The notes below the pieces were generated by a model. The model saw only the letters and a program-made list of their open reading frames with translations, did not search any database and was not told where the DNA came from. This document shows positions 7,451-14,572 of a DNA stretch of 16,330 nt, piece by piece. Both the position numbers and the translations under genes were made by a program. Source of the stretch: Bacteroidota bacterium (GTDB lineage: Bacteria > Bacteroidota > Bacteroidia > Bacteroidales > PUMT01); the NCBI GenBank assembly GCA_003556985.1, contig PWPZ01000126.1, positions 1 to 16,330 on the forward strand, written 5' to 3'. The stretch's first letter is position 1; each line of letters opens with the position of its first letter.

Positions 7451-7480
7451 CAAAAATAATAAAAATGTCCTTTCTTCCAA
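7451..7480 (-). promoter_or_regulatory. Possible second, distal leftward promoter
   Basis: On the minus strand TATTTTTG (7458-7451) fits TAnnTTTG, and a TTG (7480-7478) lies 19 bases upstream. A transcript from here would run about 355 nt through the stem-loop at 7349-7370 into rpsL. It could instead make a small RNA. Such matches occur by chance in AT-rich DNA, so confidence is low. Confidence 0.25.
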
Positions 7481-7568
7481 CATATGATCGCAAAAAACTC
7501 CCGCAAAAATTAATCACTTCCATTCAAAACAGCCTTCCCTGGTCTATATATTACTGTATTTATGAGGG

Positions 7569-7585
7569 TTAAGCCTGAGGCTTAA
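7569..7585. repeat. 17-bp palindrome TTAAGCCTGAGGCTTAA
   Basis: Two perfect 7-bp arms flank the centre TGA. It is centred about 93 bp upstream of the inferred EF-G2 transcription start. It could be an operator for a dimeric regulator, or a short RNA hairpin with a 3-base loop. There is no T-run on either side, so a terminator is unlikely. Confidence 0.35.
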
Positions 7586-7655
7586 ATTTACTTCTGCCAA
7601 GGAAATATTATAATAATGTCATTAGTGTTTTTATGGTATCCTGATTAAAAATTAT

Positions 7656-7663
7656 TACTTTTG
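7656..7663 (+). promoter_or_regulatory. -7 box of the EF-G2 promoter
   Basis: TACTTTTG fits TAnnTTTG exactly and is the only plus-strand match I found in the intergenic region. The position expected for the -33 TTTG (about 7632-7638) reads TTATGG, a poor match, which would fit a promoter that needs an activator. The transcript would start near 7670 and carry an AT-rich leader of about 75 nt before the ATG at 7746. Confidence 0.55.
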
Positions 7664-7745
7664 AGCCCAACCTACAAAGCATCAAACTATTGTCTTAAAT
7701 ATCAGATCATTTATCATTAATAATTAATTAATACCAAGCAATAAA

Positions 7746-9902
7746 ATGAGAACTTACCAGACGGATCAGATTAAAAACACATTGGTTTGCGGGAATCCCA
7801 AATCAGGTAAAACCACACTGGTGGAGGCCATGCTTTTTGAAGGAGGGGTCGTAGAAAGAAGAGGATCGATTGAAAGTAAAAACACCATTTCCGACTATAA
7901 CGAGATCGAGCATGAAAATGAAAACTCGGTTTTTGCCACCGTTACCTATGCAGAATATGCAGACAGGAAAATAAATATTATCGATACCCCGGGGCTCGAC
8001 GATTTCAGCGGCGGATTGATTACCGCCCTGCGCCCTTCCGATACCGCTATAATGGTTATTAACGGTCAGAACGGCGTGGAGATCGGAACCGAAATTCAGG
8101 GCAGGCACCTTGAATCGCATAACAAGCCGGTAATAATTGTCATCAACCAGCTGGACCATGATAAATCCAATTTCGAAAAGGCGGTTGAATCGCTGAAGCA
8201 AAGTTACGGCAGCAAGGCTGTGCTGGTCCAGTATCCCGTAAATACCGGAGAGGCATTTGATTCCTTCATTGATGTGGTTAAGATGAAAATGTACAAGTAT
8301 CCTGCCGACGGGGGTAAAGCACAGATTTCAGATATTCCGGCCGACCAGGCAGACCATGCGGAGGAACTCAGAAATGAATTGATTGAAGCAGCGGCAGAAA
8401 ATGACGAAAGCCTTATGGAGACCTTTTTCGACAAAGGCACCCTCGATGAGGAAGAGATGCTCAGGGGCATCAGAATTGGAGTTAAAACAAGAAACATGCA
8501 TCCAATGCTCTGTGTATCAGCCAAAAAAAATATGGGCGTGGACAGGGTTCTGGAATTCATCTGTGATGCCGCCCCGGGTCCGCAGGATGCAGAGCCTGCC
8601 GTTACCGCCGAAGGAAAAGAGATCAAATGCGATCCGAAAGGCCCCGCCTCTTTATTTGTCTTTAAAACAAGCATGGAGCAGCACATAGGGGAAATAAATT
8701 TTTTCAGGGTGATGTCGGGAGAAATTACCGAGGGTATGGATCTTTTAAACAATACCACCTCCTCCAAGGAGAGATTTTCACAGTTGCTCGTTGTGGCAGG
8801 CAAGACACGGAATAAAGTTTCAAAACTGGTTGCCGGCGACATAGGTGCCAGTGTAAAGCTCAAGAATACCAAGGTTAATCATACCCTGACACAACCCGGG
8901 CAGTCCTTTGAATTTAATCCGATAGTCTATCCGGAACCCAAATACCGTACGGCCATAAAGGCGGTGAATGAATCGGACGAGGAAAAGCTGGGCGAAGCCC
9001 TTTCAAGAATGCATGAGGAAGACCCCACCATAGTCATTGAATATTCAAAGGAGCTGAAACAGATCATTGTTCATGGCCAGGGAGAATATCACCTTAACAT
9101 TCTGAAATGGCATCTTGACAATATTTTCAATATAGAGACCGAATTCATAACTCCAAAGATCCCTTACCGGGAAACTATTACCAAAACCGCCCAGGCCTCC
9201 TACCGTCACAAGAAACAGTCGGGCGGCTCGGGCCAGTTCGGTGAAGTTCATATGGTAATCGAACCATATTCGGAAGACATGCCCGATCCCGCCAAGTACA
9301 AAATAAACGGCAAGGAGGTTAACGTAACCGTAAGAGGCAGGGACGATCATAAACTGCCATGGGGAGGTATGCTGGTTTATTATAATTGTATAGTAGGTGG
9401 ATCAATAGATGGCCGTTTTATGCCCGCCATACTCAAGGGCATAATGGAGAAAATGGAGGAAGGCCCACTCACCGGCTCCTATGCCCGTGATATAAGAGTT
9501 GCCGTTTATGACGGCAAGATGCACCCGGTTGATTCCAATGAGATCTCCTTTAAGCTCGCGGGCAGAAATGCCTTCAGGGAAGCTTTCAAAAACGCCGGCC
9601 CCCGGATTCTTGAGCCGATCTACGATGTCGAGGTAATGGTTCCTTCTGAAAAAATGGGGGATGTGATGAGTGACCTTCAGGGCCGCCGGGCAATGATCGA
9701 AGGGATGTCCAGCGAAAAAGGCTTTGAGAAGATCAAGGCCAAAGTGCCACTTGCCGAAATGGCAAAATATTCAACTGCATTAAGTTCCCTTACCAGTGGC
9801 AGGGCCACCTATACCATGAAGTTTACCAAATACGAAACCGTGCCGGGCGACCTGCAGGATAAGCTGCTGAAGGCCTACGAGGCAGAACAGGAAGAGGAAT
9901 AG
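7746..9902 (+). CDS. fusA2: EF-G paralog (EF-G2/FusA2-like) with altered GTPase centre
   Basis: 718 aa, collinear with EF-G over all five domains. The P-loop is GNPKSGKT (16-23) instead of AHIDAGKT. Switch I lacks RGITI (ENSVF at 59-63). G3 is DTPGL, so the catalytic His is Leu84. G4 is NQLD (134-137) instead of NKxD, and G5 SAK (258-260) is kept. Domains III-V are well kept: HEEDPTIV, HGQGEYHLNI, KKQSGGSGQFGEVH, VDSNEISFKLAGRNAFREA, LEPIYDVEVMVP, SDLQGRRAMIEGM and SLTSGRATYTM. Domain IV has about 28 extra residues after EPYSEDMPD (about 510-551). Bacteroides thetaiotaomicron has an EF-G2 that supports translocation without GTP hydrolysis in carbon starvation; the altered motifs make this a likely orthologue, which is inference. 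It stands alone, divergent from the ribosomal operon, with its own terminator. Confidence 0.92.
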   Translation: MRTYQTDQIKNTLVCGNPKSGKTTLVEAMLFEGGVVERRGSIESKNTISDYNEIEHENENSVFATVTYAEYADRKINIIDTPGLDDFSGGLITALRPSDTAIMVINGQNGVEIGTEIQGRHLESHNKPVIIVINQLDHDKSNFEKAVESLKQSYGSKAVLVQYPVNTGEAFDSFIDVVKMKMYKYPADGGKAQISDIPADQADHAEELRNELIEAAAENDESLMETFFDKGTLDEEEMLRGIRIGVKTRNMHPMLCVSAKKNMGVDRVLEFICDAAPGPQDAEPAVTAEGKEIKCDPKGPASLFVFKTSMEQHIGEINFFRVMSGEITEGMDLLNNTTSSKERFSQLLVVAGKTRNKVSKLVAGDIGASVKLKNTKVNHTLTQPGQSFEFNPIVYPEPKYRTAIKAVNESDEEKLGEALSRMHEEDPTIVIEYSKELKQIIVHGQGEYHLNILKWHLDNIFNIETEFITPKIPYRETITKTAQASYRHKKQSGGSGQFGEVHMVIEPYSEDMPDPAKYKINGKEVNVTVRGRDDHKLPWGGMLVYYNCIVGGSIDGRFMPAILKGIMEKMEEGPLTGSYARDIRVAVYDGKMHPVDSNEISFKLAGRNAFREAFKNAGPRILEPIYDVEVMVPSEKMGDVMSDLQGRRAMIEGMSSEKGFEKIKAKVPLAEMAKYSTALSSLTSGRATYTMKFTKYETVPGDLQDKLLKAYEAEQEEE

Positions 9903-9937
9903 CATTAGGGATTTAATCATCAGTCACGGTTCATAAT

Positions 9938-9976
9938 AGAGGGTGCCTCAAAATTTGCAGGCACCCTTTCTTTTTT
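9938..9976 (+). terminator. Intrinsic terminator of the EF-G2 gene
   Basis: GGGTGCCT (9941-9948) pairs perfectly with AGGCACCC (9959-9966) around a 10-base loop, and AT pairs extend the base of the stem. The T-rich tract TTTCTTTTTT (9967-9976) follows directly. It lies about 40 bp after the EF-G2 stop. The opposite strand has no T-tract after the stem, so it is not expected to stop transcription arriving from argJ. Confidence 0.9.
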
Positions 9977-10069
9977 CCGGAGCGGGGAGTAAATCAGACC
10001 GTCCCTGAATCAAACGAAAATATCATCCGGCTCAGACCGGGCGAAAGTTCTGACCAGAAGATCCAGGTC

Positions 10070-11281
10070 TCAGGTAGTGTAAACGGAATTAAAAAGGACG
10101 TATTCAGTGGTAAGGTCTGTCCCCCAGCCTTTGGCACCGGCTTTGCCGTCATTAAGGTCAAGCTTTATGTTTAAATGGGATTCCCGCAACAGTTTCTTAA
10201 GGTAATTGCGGTCATATTTTCCGGGAACACCCTTATCCAGAACCTGGATCAGATTGATTTCGGTACCAAGATACAGATCTGTCTTATGGTAATCGTAAGG
10301 AAGTCCGGCATTGCCTGCAGCGCTAATAATCCTGCCCCAGTTCGGATCGCGGCCGTACATGGCAGTCTTAACCAGCGTTGAGTCTGAAATTTTCCTGATC
10401 ATTTTTCTGGCGTAATCCTCATCCGGGGCATTTACTATTTCATATTCAATATATTTTGATGCTCCCTCCCCGTCAGAAACGATCTGCTGTGCAAGATGCA
10501 GCATCATCTTTTCAAGATTGTTCCGGAAAACATCAAAATCAGCATCTTTTTCGGACTTCAGGATCTCATTCTTTGCCTGACCGTTTGCCAGCACAATGGC
10601 CATGTCATTGGTAGATGTATCACCGTCAACAGTTATCATGTTGAAAGATTTGTCCACGGCTTTTTGCACTGTTCTTTTCAGCAGGCCGGGTTCTATGGCA
10701 ATATCGGTTACAACAAATGCAAGCATGGTCGCCATATTGGGATGTATCATACCGGAACCCTTGGCAATGGCACCCATGTTTATTACCCGCCCGTCAGCCT
10801 CGAACTCGACAAACCCTTCCTTTGCAAAGGTGTCGGTCGTAAGGATAGCATTTGCAGCAAAGCTGCCGGCGTTGGATTTACTGGTGAGATTTTTAACGTT
10901 TTGACGAATGCCGGCTAAAATTTCTTCAGTTGGGAAAGGTTCTCCGATAACGCCGGTAGATGCAACAAGTACAAGTTCCTTATCTATACCAAGCTCCCGG
11001 GCCGTTGTCTCGGCCATGGCTTCTGCACCTTTTCTGCCCTGCTCGCCGGTTGCGGCATTTGCATTTCCGGCATTGACAACTATGGTCTGTGCGATACCGT
11101 TGGCAATATGTTTCCTTGTCAGCTTCAAAGGCTCGGCAACAACCTGGTTTTGTGTAAATACTGCTGCAGCGCTTGCCGGTACCGACGAGTGGATTATCGC
11201 CAGGTCACGCCTCATCGACTTTATTCCGGTATGTGCACCCCAACAGGTTATTCCTCTTACACTGGTTAAATTTTTAATCAT
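10070..11281 (-). CDS. argJ: Glutamate N-acetyltransferase / ornithine acetyltransferase ArgJ
   Basis: ArgJ, 403 aa, full length. It transfers acetyl from N-acetylornithine to glutamate, releasing ornithine; some members also use acetyl-CoA. The self-cleavage site is intact: KGSGMIHPNMATML with cleavage expected between Ala184 and Thr185, Thr185 becoming the nucleophile of the beta chain. The oxyanion-hole motif STGVIG (108-113), the NANAATG segment (73-79) and the GRDPNWGRI motif near residue 310 are present. Whether it is mono- or bifunctional cannot be read from sequence. It is the last gene of argB-argD-argC-argJ, 56 bp after argC. No clear terminator follows it. Confidence 0.95.
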   Translation of the reverse strand: MIKNLTSVRGITCWGAHTGIKSMRRDLAIIHSSVPASAAAVFTQNQVVAEPLKLTRKHIANGIAQTIVVNAGNANAATGEQGRKGAEAMAETTARELGIDKELVLVASTGVIGEPFPTEEILAGIRQNVKNLTSKSNAGSFAANAILTTDTFAKEGFVEFEADGRVINMGAIAKGSGMIHPNMATMLAFVVTDIAIEPGLLKRTVQKAVDKSFNMITVDGDTSTNDMAIVLANGQAKNEILKSEKDADFDVFRNNLEKMMLHLAQQIVSDGEGASKYIEYEIVNAPDEDYARKMIRKISDSTLVKTAMYGRDPNWGRIISAAGNAGLPYDYHKTDLYLGTEINLIQVLDKGVPGKYDRNYLKKLLRESHLNIKLDLNDGKAGAKGWGTDLTTEYVLFNSVYTT

Positions 11282-11337
11282 TCTGTAATAAATTTGATTT
11301 AAATTGGGGAGTGAAGCAATTATTTACGGTTATAGTA

Positions 11338-12375
11338 TTAAGGGTTTAAGGGCACCAGATTAAGTCCGGCGGTCTCATCCAGTCCGAACATCAGATTCAT
11401 GTTCTGAATAGCCACTCCTGAGGCGCCTTTAATCAGGTTGTCAATTGTGCTTAACACTACTATCATCCCGGTACGTTCATCATAGACAGGATATATGTCA
11501 CAGTAATTGGTTCCCCTGACGTCCTTTATAGCAGGCGCCTGATGGCGTATCCTGACAAAAGGATGATCTGAATAGAACTCAATAAAATAATCCCTTAGCT
11601 CATCTTCATTAATATCCTTTTCAGGCCGGGCATAGATCGTGGTAAAGATCCCGCGGTCGACGGGCAGAAGGTGAGGAGTAAACTGAATGATGGTTGTCTT
11701 GCCTGAAACCCGGTTGAGGATTTCCTGAATCTCTATGGTGTGCCGGTGTTTTTTAAGCCCGTAGGCTTTAAAATTATCATTGACATTTGAATAGAGATTT
11801 ACCGCTTTCGCGGTTATCCCTGCTCCTGTCACACCTGTTTTTGAGTCGATGATTACCGGAGCGGGGATTGCAAGATTGCCGGTCAGCAGTGGTGCAATCC
11901 CAAGTATGGCACTAACCGGAAAACAGCCCGGATTGGCAATTAACCTTGCGTCCCTGATCCTGTCAGAAAAAAGTTCCGGACAGCCGAAAACGGCATGTGA
12001 TATTCCTTCAGGATAAATGTGTTTGAGATTATACCATTGTTCATAAACTTCCTTGGTACTCAGCCTGAAATCTCCGGAAAGATCAATTATTTTGAAAGGA
12101 TGACCGCTGAAATCTTTAACGAAATCCATTGAAACACCATGAGGCAATGCAAGAAAAACCACATCAGGATTATGCTGATCAATTTGCTTTATTGAACCGA
12201 GCTTTATATCGGCTATTCCCTGAAGAAAGGGATGTACATCCGAAAGCAATTCTCCGGTTCTGGATTCCGAGGTTATAAACTCGATTTCAACATTGGGGTG
12301 ATTTGTAAGCAACCTGACCAGTTCTGAACCGGTATAACCCGTTGCACCAATTATACCTGCCTTTATTTTATTCAT
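11338..12375 (-). CDS. argC: N-acetyl-gamma-glutamyl-phosphate reductase ArgC
   Basis: ArgC, 345 aa, reduces N-acetylglutamyl phosphate to the semialdehyde with NADPH, third step of the acetylated pathway. The Rossmann motif GIIGATGYTGSELVRLL lies at 7-23. The catalytic Cys151 is in ANPGCFPVSA, and the acid/base His is in KKHRHTIEIQEIL (about His212). The DSKTGVTGAG segment (177-186) matches the family. It belongs to the ASADH-like fold family, and the NPGCF motif separates it from aspartate semialdehyde dehydrogenase. Its ATG lies inside the end of argD: the genes overlap by 8 bp (ATGAATAA), indicating translational coupling. Confidence 0.96.
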   Translation of the reverse strand: MNKIKAGIIGATGYTGSELVRLLTNHPNVEIEFITSESRTGELLSDVHPFLQGIADIKLGSIKQIDQHNPDVVFLALPHGVSMDFVKDFSGHPFKIIDLSGDFRLSTKEVYEQWYNLKHIYPEGISHAVFGCPELFSDRIRDARLIANPGCFPVSAILGIAPLLTGNLAIPAPVIIDSKTGVTGAGITAKAVNLYSNVNDNFKAYGLKKHRHTIEIQEILNRVSGKTTIIQFTPHLLPVDRGIFTTIYARPEKDINEDELRDYFIEFYSDHPFVRIRHQAPAIKDVRGTNYCDIYPVYDERTGMIVVLSTIDNLIKGASGVAIQNMNLMFGLDETAGLNLVPLNP

Positions 12376-13561
12376 TTAGATTATTTATTGATTTCTCAAT
12401 TATGCCTGTAACTTCTTCAAGATCACTGTAGCTAATGTTCAATGCAGGAAGAAGGCGTAATACATTGCCGGAAGTAGTATTTGCAAGGACCCCGTTTTCC
12501 AGCAATTTTGCCACCAGTCCCCTCATCTCGATATCAAACTCTACTCCGATCATCAATCCCCTTCCACGTATTTCTTTAAGATGCGGATTATTGAGATCCT
12601 TAATTTTTGATCTCAGCCACCTGCCCTTTTCCTCTGCCTGTTTTAACAGATTTTCCGATTCTATTACCTTGATCGTTGCCAGTGAAGCAGCACAGGCCAG
12701 GGGGTTCCCTCCAAAAGTGGTACCATGGTCGCCGAAATTAATTGCAGAGCTCACTTGCTCATTTGAAAGGATAGCGCCTACAGGAAAACCGCCTCCCAGC
12801 GCTTTGGCAAGGGTCATAATATCGGGCATTATCCCGTAAAGATCCTTTGCAAACATTTTTCCGGTACGGCCCATACCGCACTGGATTTCATCAAAGATCA
12901 GGACAATATCACGATCATTGCAAAAATCTCTCAATTCGTTCAGGAACCTCTGATCCACCACATTTACTCCTCCCTCACCCTGGATGGGCTCGATAATGAT
13001 GGCTGCCGTATCATCACTGGTTGCCGCTTTTCTTACAGCATCCATATCATTGAAAGGCACCTGAATAAAACCACCGGGTATAGGTTCAAAACCCTCCTGC
13101 ATCTGTTTTTTGCCTGCTGCAATAGTTGCCATTGTACGGCCATGGAAACAATTTTCAAAAGAAATGATATTTCCGCCCCTTCCTTTACCATGAGCATATT
13201 TACGGGCTATTTTCATGGCACCTTCAACAGATTCTGCACCGCTGTTGGTTAGAAACACCCTCTCAAGACCGGATATGGCTTTTAGTTTTCCTGAAAGCTT
13301 GACCTGGGGCTCGCTAAGGTAGAAATTAGAAATGTGCATCAGCCGGGCGGACTGTTCACTGATGGCTTTTACCACTTCAGGATGACAATGCCCAATGCTG
13401 TTAACTGCTATTCCGCCCATAACATCAATATATTCATTGCCATCTACATCCCATACCCTTGAACCTTTTCCATGGCTGATAGTAATGGGAAAACGGTTGA
13501 ATGTTTGCAGATAATTCTGACTGTCAAGATCCTGATATTTATAGTTAAGCGTATTTTCCAT
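12368..13561 (-). CDS. argD: Acetylornithine aminotransferase ArgD (class III PLP enzyme)
   Basis: ArgD, 397 aa, converts N-acetylglutamate semialdehyde to N-acetylornithine using glutamate as amino donor. Class III aminotransferase marks are clear: the substrate-side YIDVMGGIAVNSIGHCHP (45-61), NSGAESVEGAMKIARKY for PLP phosphate (106-122), FHGRT (139-143), EPIQGEGG (191-198), FDEIQCGMGRTG with Asp224 for the pyridine nitrogen, and the Schiff-base Lys253 in LAKALGGGFPVGA. Related enzymes (succinylornithine, ornithine or GABA aminotransferases) share these motifs; placement between argB and argC makes ArgD the best call. It follows argB by 45 bp and overlaps argC by 8 bp. Confidence 0.94.
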   Translation of the reverse strand: MENTLNYKYQDLDSQNYLQTFNRFPITISHGKGSRVWDVDGNEYIDVMGGIAVNSIGHCHPEVVKAISEQSARLMHISNFYLSEPQVKLSGKLKAISGLERVFLTNSGAESVEGAMKIARKYAHGKGRGGNIISFENCFHGRTMATIAAGKKQMQEGFEPIPGGFIQVPFNDMDAVRKAATSDDTAAIIIEPIQGEGGVNVVDQRFLNELRDFCNDRDIVLIFDEIQCGMGRTGKMFAKDLYGIMPDIMTLAKALGGGFPVGAILSNEQVSSAINFGDHGTTFGGNPLACAASLATIKVIESENLLKQAEEKGRWLRSKIKDLNNPHLKEIRGRGLMIGVEFDIEMRGLVAKLLENGVLANTTSGNVLRLLPALNISYSDLEEVTGIIEKSINNLNE

Positions 13562-13585
13562 GTTAATATTGATTATGGTGACACT

Positions 13586-13598
13586 CTCATCTGATTTT
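13586..13598 (-). repeat. Copy of the AAATCAGATGAG start-context motif with a 5-codon mini-ORF
   Basis: The minus strand of the argB-argD spacer carries AAAATCAGATGAG, identical to the 13 bases spanning the rpsG start (6674-6686) and, over 12 bases, to the fusA start (6156-6167). Here its ATG opens only a five-codon frame (M-R-V-S-P, stop; 13590-13573) that ends 11 bp before the argD ATG. It may be an initiation context feeding coupling into argD, or a coincidence. Confidence 0.35.
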
Positions 13599-13606
13599 GT
13601 ACCCGT

Positions 13607-14440
13607 TTACTTGATTATCACTGTTCCCGGATTTCTTCCTTCAAATATTTCTGCAATCTGCCCCGGGACCGTCCCGTTGATAATCCGGGCAGATACGGCT
13701 CCCTTTTCAAGGGCTGTCCGGCAGGAATCTATCTTTGGGATCATTCCCCCCTGGATGACACCCTTATCTTTCAGTTTTTCCAGTTCTGACAGTTTTATTT
13801 CCCGTATTAACGAACCGGGATCATCTTTATCAAGCATCAGCCCGTCCACATCGGTCAGCACAACATACTGCTGAGCCGAAAGATTTCCGGCTATATGACC
13901 AGCAAACAGATCAGCATTAATATTATAATCTGTTCCGCTGCTGTCGGATGCGATACACGTGAGTACGGGTAAATAATCATTATCCAGCAAAAGATCTATA
14001 AGTGCAGGATCAACTTTAACCACATCACCAACCTGGCCCAGATCAACCGTGGTGGATTTTCCGTTTTCATTCCTTTGATGCAGTCTTTTTTCTGCCAGTA
14101 CCATTTGCCCGTCTTTTCCGGAAAGTCCCACCGCTTTATATCCCATCCCGTTTATAATTGAAACCAGGGTTCCGTTAACCCTTCCCTTAAGGGCCATTTC
14201 AACGTACTTCATTGCATCTGAAGTGGTCTTGCGCTGACCGTCAATAAATTCCGATTCAATTCCCGCCTCATCAAGAGTGATTTTTATAAAGGGCCCTCCA
14301 CCATGAACAATAACTATGCTGTGCCCCTTTTTCTTCAAAAGGCAGATGTTCCTAAGTATTTCAGTCTGCAGTTCCGGGTCCGTCATGGCGTTACCGCCAT
14401 ATTTGAACAATAACAAATTCTTTCCTTGGTCCATAATCAT
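13607..14440 (-). CDS. argB: N-acetylglutamate kinase ArgB
   Basis: ArgB, 277 aa, phosphorylates N-acetylglutamate with ATP, the second step of the pathway. Amino-acid-kinase motifs: KYGGNAM with Lys13, VHGGGP (45-50), IDGQRKTTSDAM with Arg70, VGLSGKDG (104-111), NINAD (173-177) and GGMIPK with Lys236. The start could be residue 1 or Met3. An in-frame TGA three codons upstream rules out a longer N-terminus, so the N-terminal helix of arginine-inhibited hexameric kinases is absent. The KYGGNAM-type N-terminus differs from the KVGGK-type ArgB I recall from Bacteroides. It is the first gene of the arg operon, directly behind a -7 box. Confidence 0.95.
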   Translation of the reverse strand: MIMDQGKNLLLFKYGGNAMTDPELQTEILRNICLLKKKGHSIVIVHGGGPFIKITLDEAGIESEFIDGQRKTTSDAMKYVEMALKGRVNGTLVSIINGMGYKAVGLSGKDGQMVLAEKRLHQRNENGKSTTVDLGQVGDVVKVDPALIDLLLDNDYLPVLTCIASDSSGTDYNINADLFAGHIAGNLSAQQYVVLTDVDGLMLDKDDPGSLIREIKLSELEKLKDKGVIQGGMIPKIDSCRTALEKGAVSARIINGTVPGQIAEIFEGRNPGTVIIK

Positions 14441-14460
14441 CCATTTTCAAAACAGACCTG

Positions 14461-14468
14461 CAAAATTA
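14461..14468 (-). promoter_or_regulatory. -7 box of the arg operon promoter
   Basis: The minus strand reads TAATTTTG, an exact TAnnTTTG match, 20 bp upstream of the argB ATG. This leaves a leader of only about 13-15 nt. No TTG lies at -33; the nearest is TTC about 20 bases upstream. A weak -33 together with the tandem repeat at 14500-14519 suggests control by a bound protein. Confidence 0.6.
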
Positions 14469-14499
14469 AGGATTTATAAGCACTTTATGAAGTTTATTC

Positions 14500-14519
14500 T
14501 CATATACTCTCGTATACTC
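14500..14519 (-). repeat. Tandem 10-bp direct repeat upstream of the argB promoter
   Basis: On the minus strand GAGTATACGA is followed at once by GAGTATATGA, nine of ten bases identical, so the two copies are one helical turn apart. They lie roughly 45-65 bp upstream of the inferred transcription start, just beyond the -33 region, where activators or repressors bind. It does not match the E. coli ARG-box pattern well. Confidence 0.45.
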
Positions 14520-14572
14520 AGCTCTGGATGATTGCATGAGATCGACCATCAGGCCGAATTATTTTCATCCAA

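Larger units (their letters stand above)
7170..7655. other. AT-rich divergent intergenic region without a credible gene
   Basis: This stretch separates the rpsL promoter from the EF-G2 promoter. No open frame here looks coding: the longest begins with TTG inside the rpsL promoter and has no family resemblance. The region holds three inverted repeats (7208-7221, 7349-7370, 7569-7585), a 14-base AT palindrome (7312-7325) and a second possible leftward promoter (7451-7480). It is longer than usual for the window and may hold regulatory sites or a small RNA. Confidence 0.6.

Noticed and set aside
8204..8872. A 222-codon open frame antisense to the EF-G paralog
   Set aside because: It is Ser/Leu-rich without family features and lies wholly inside a strongly conserved EF-G coding region; a shadow of the real gene.
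10027..10040. Hairpin CCGG-(T)CTGA(G)-CCGG as the argJ terminator
   Set aside because: Only four or five base pairs and no T-run follows on the minus strand; too weak to call.
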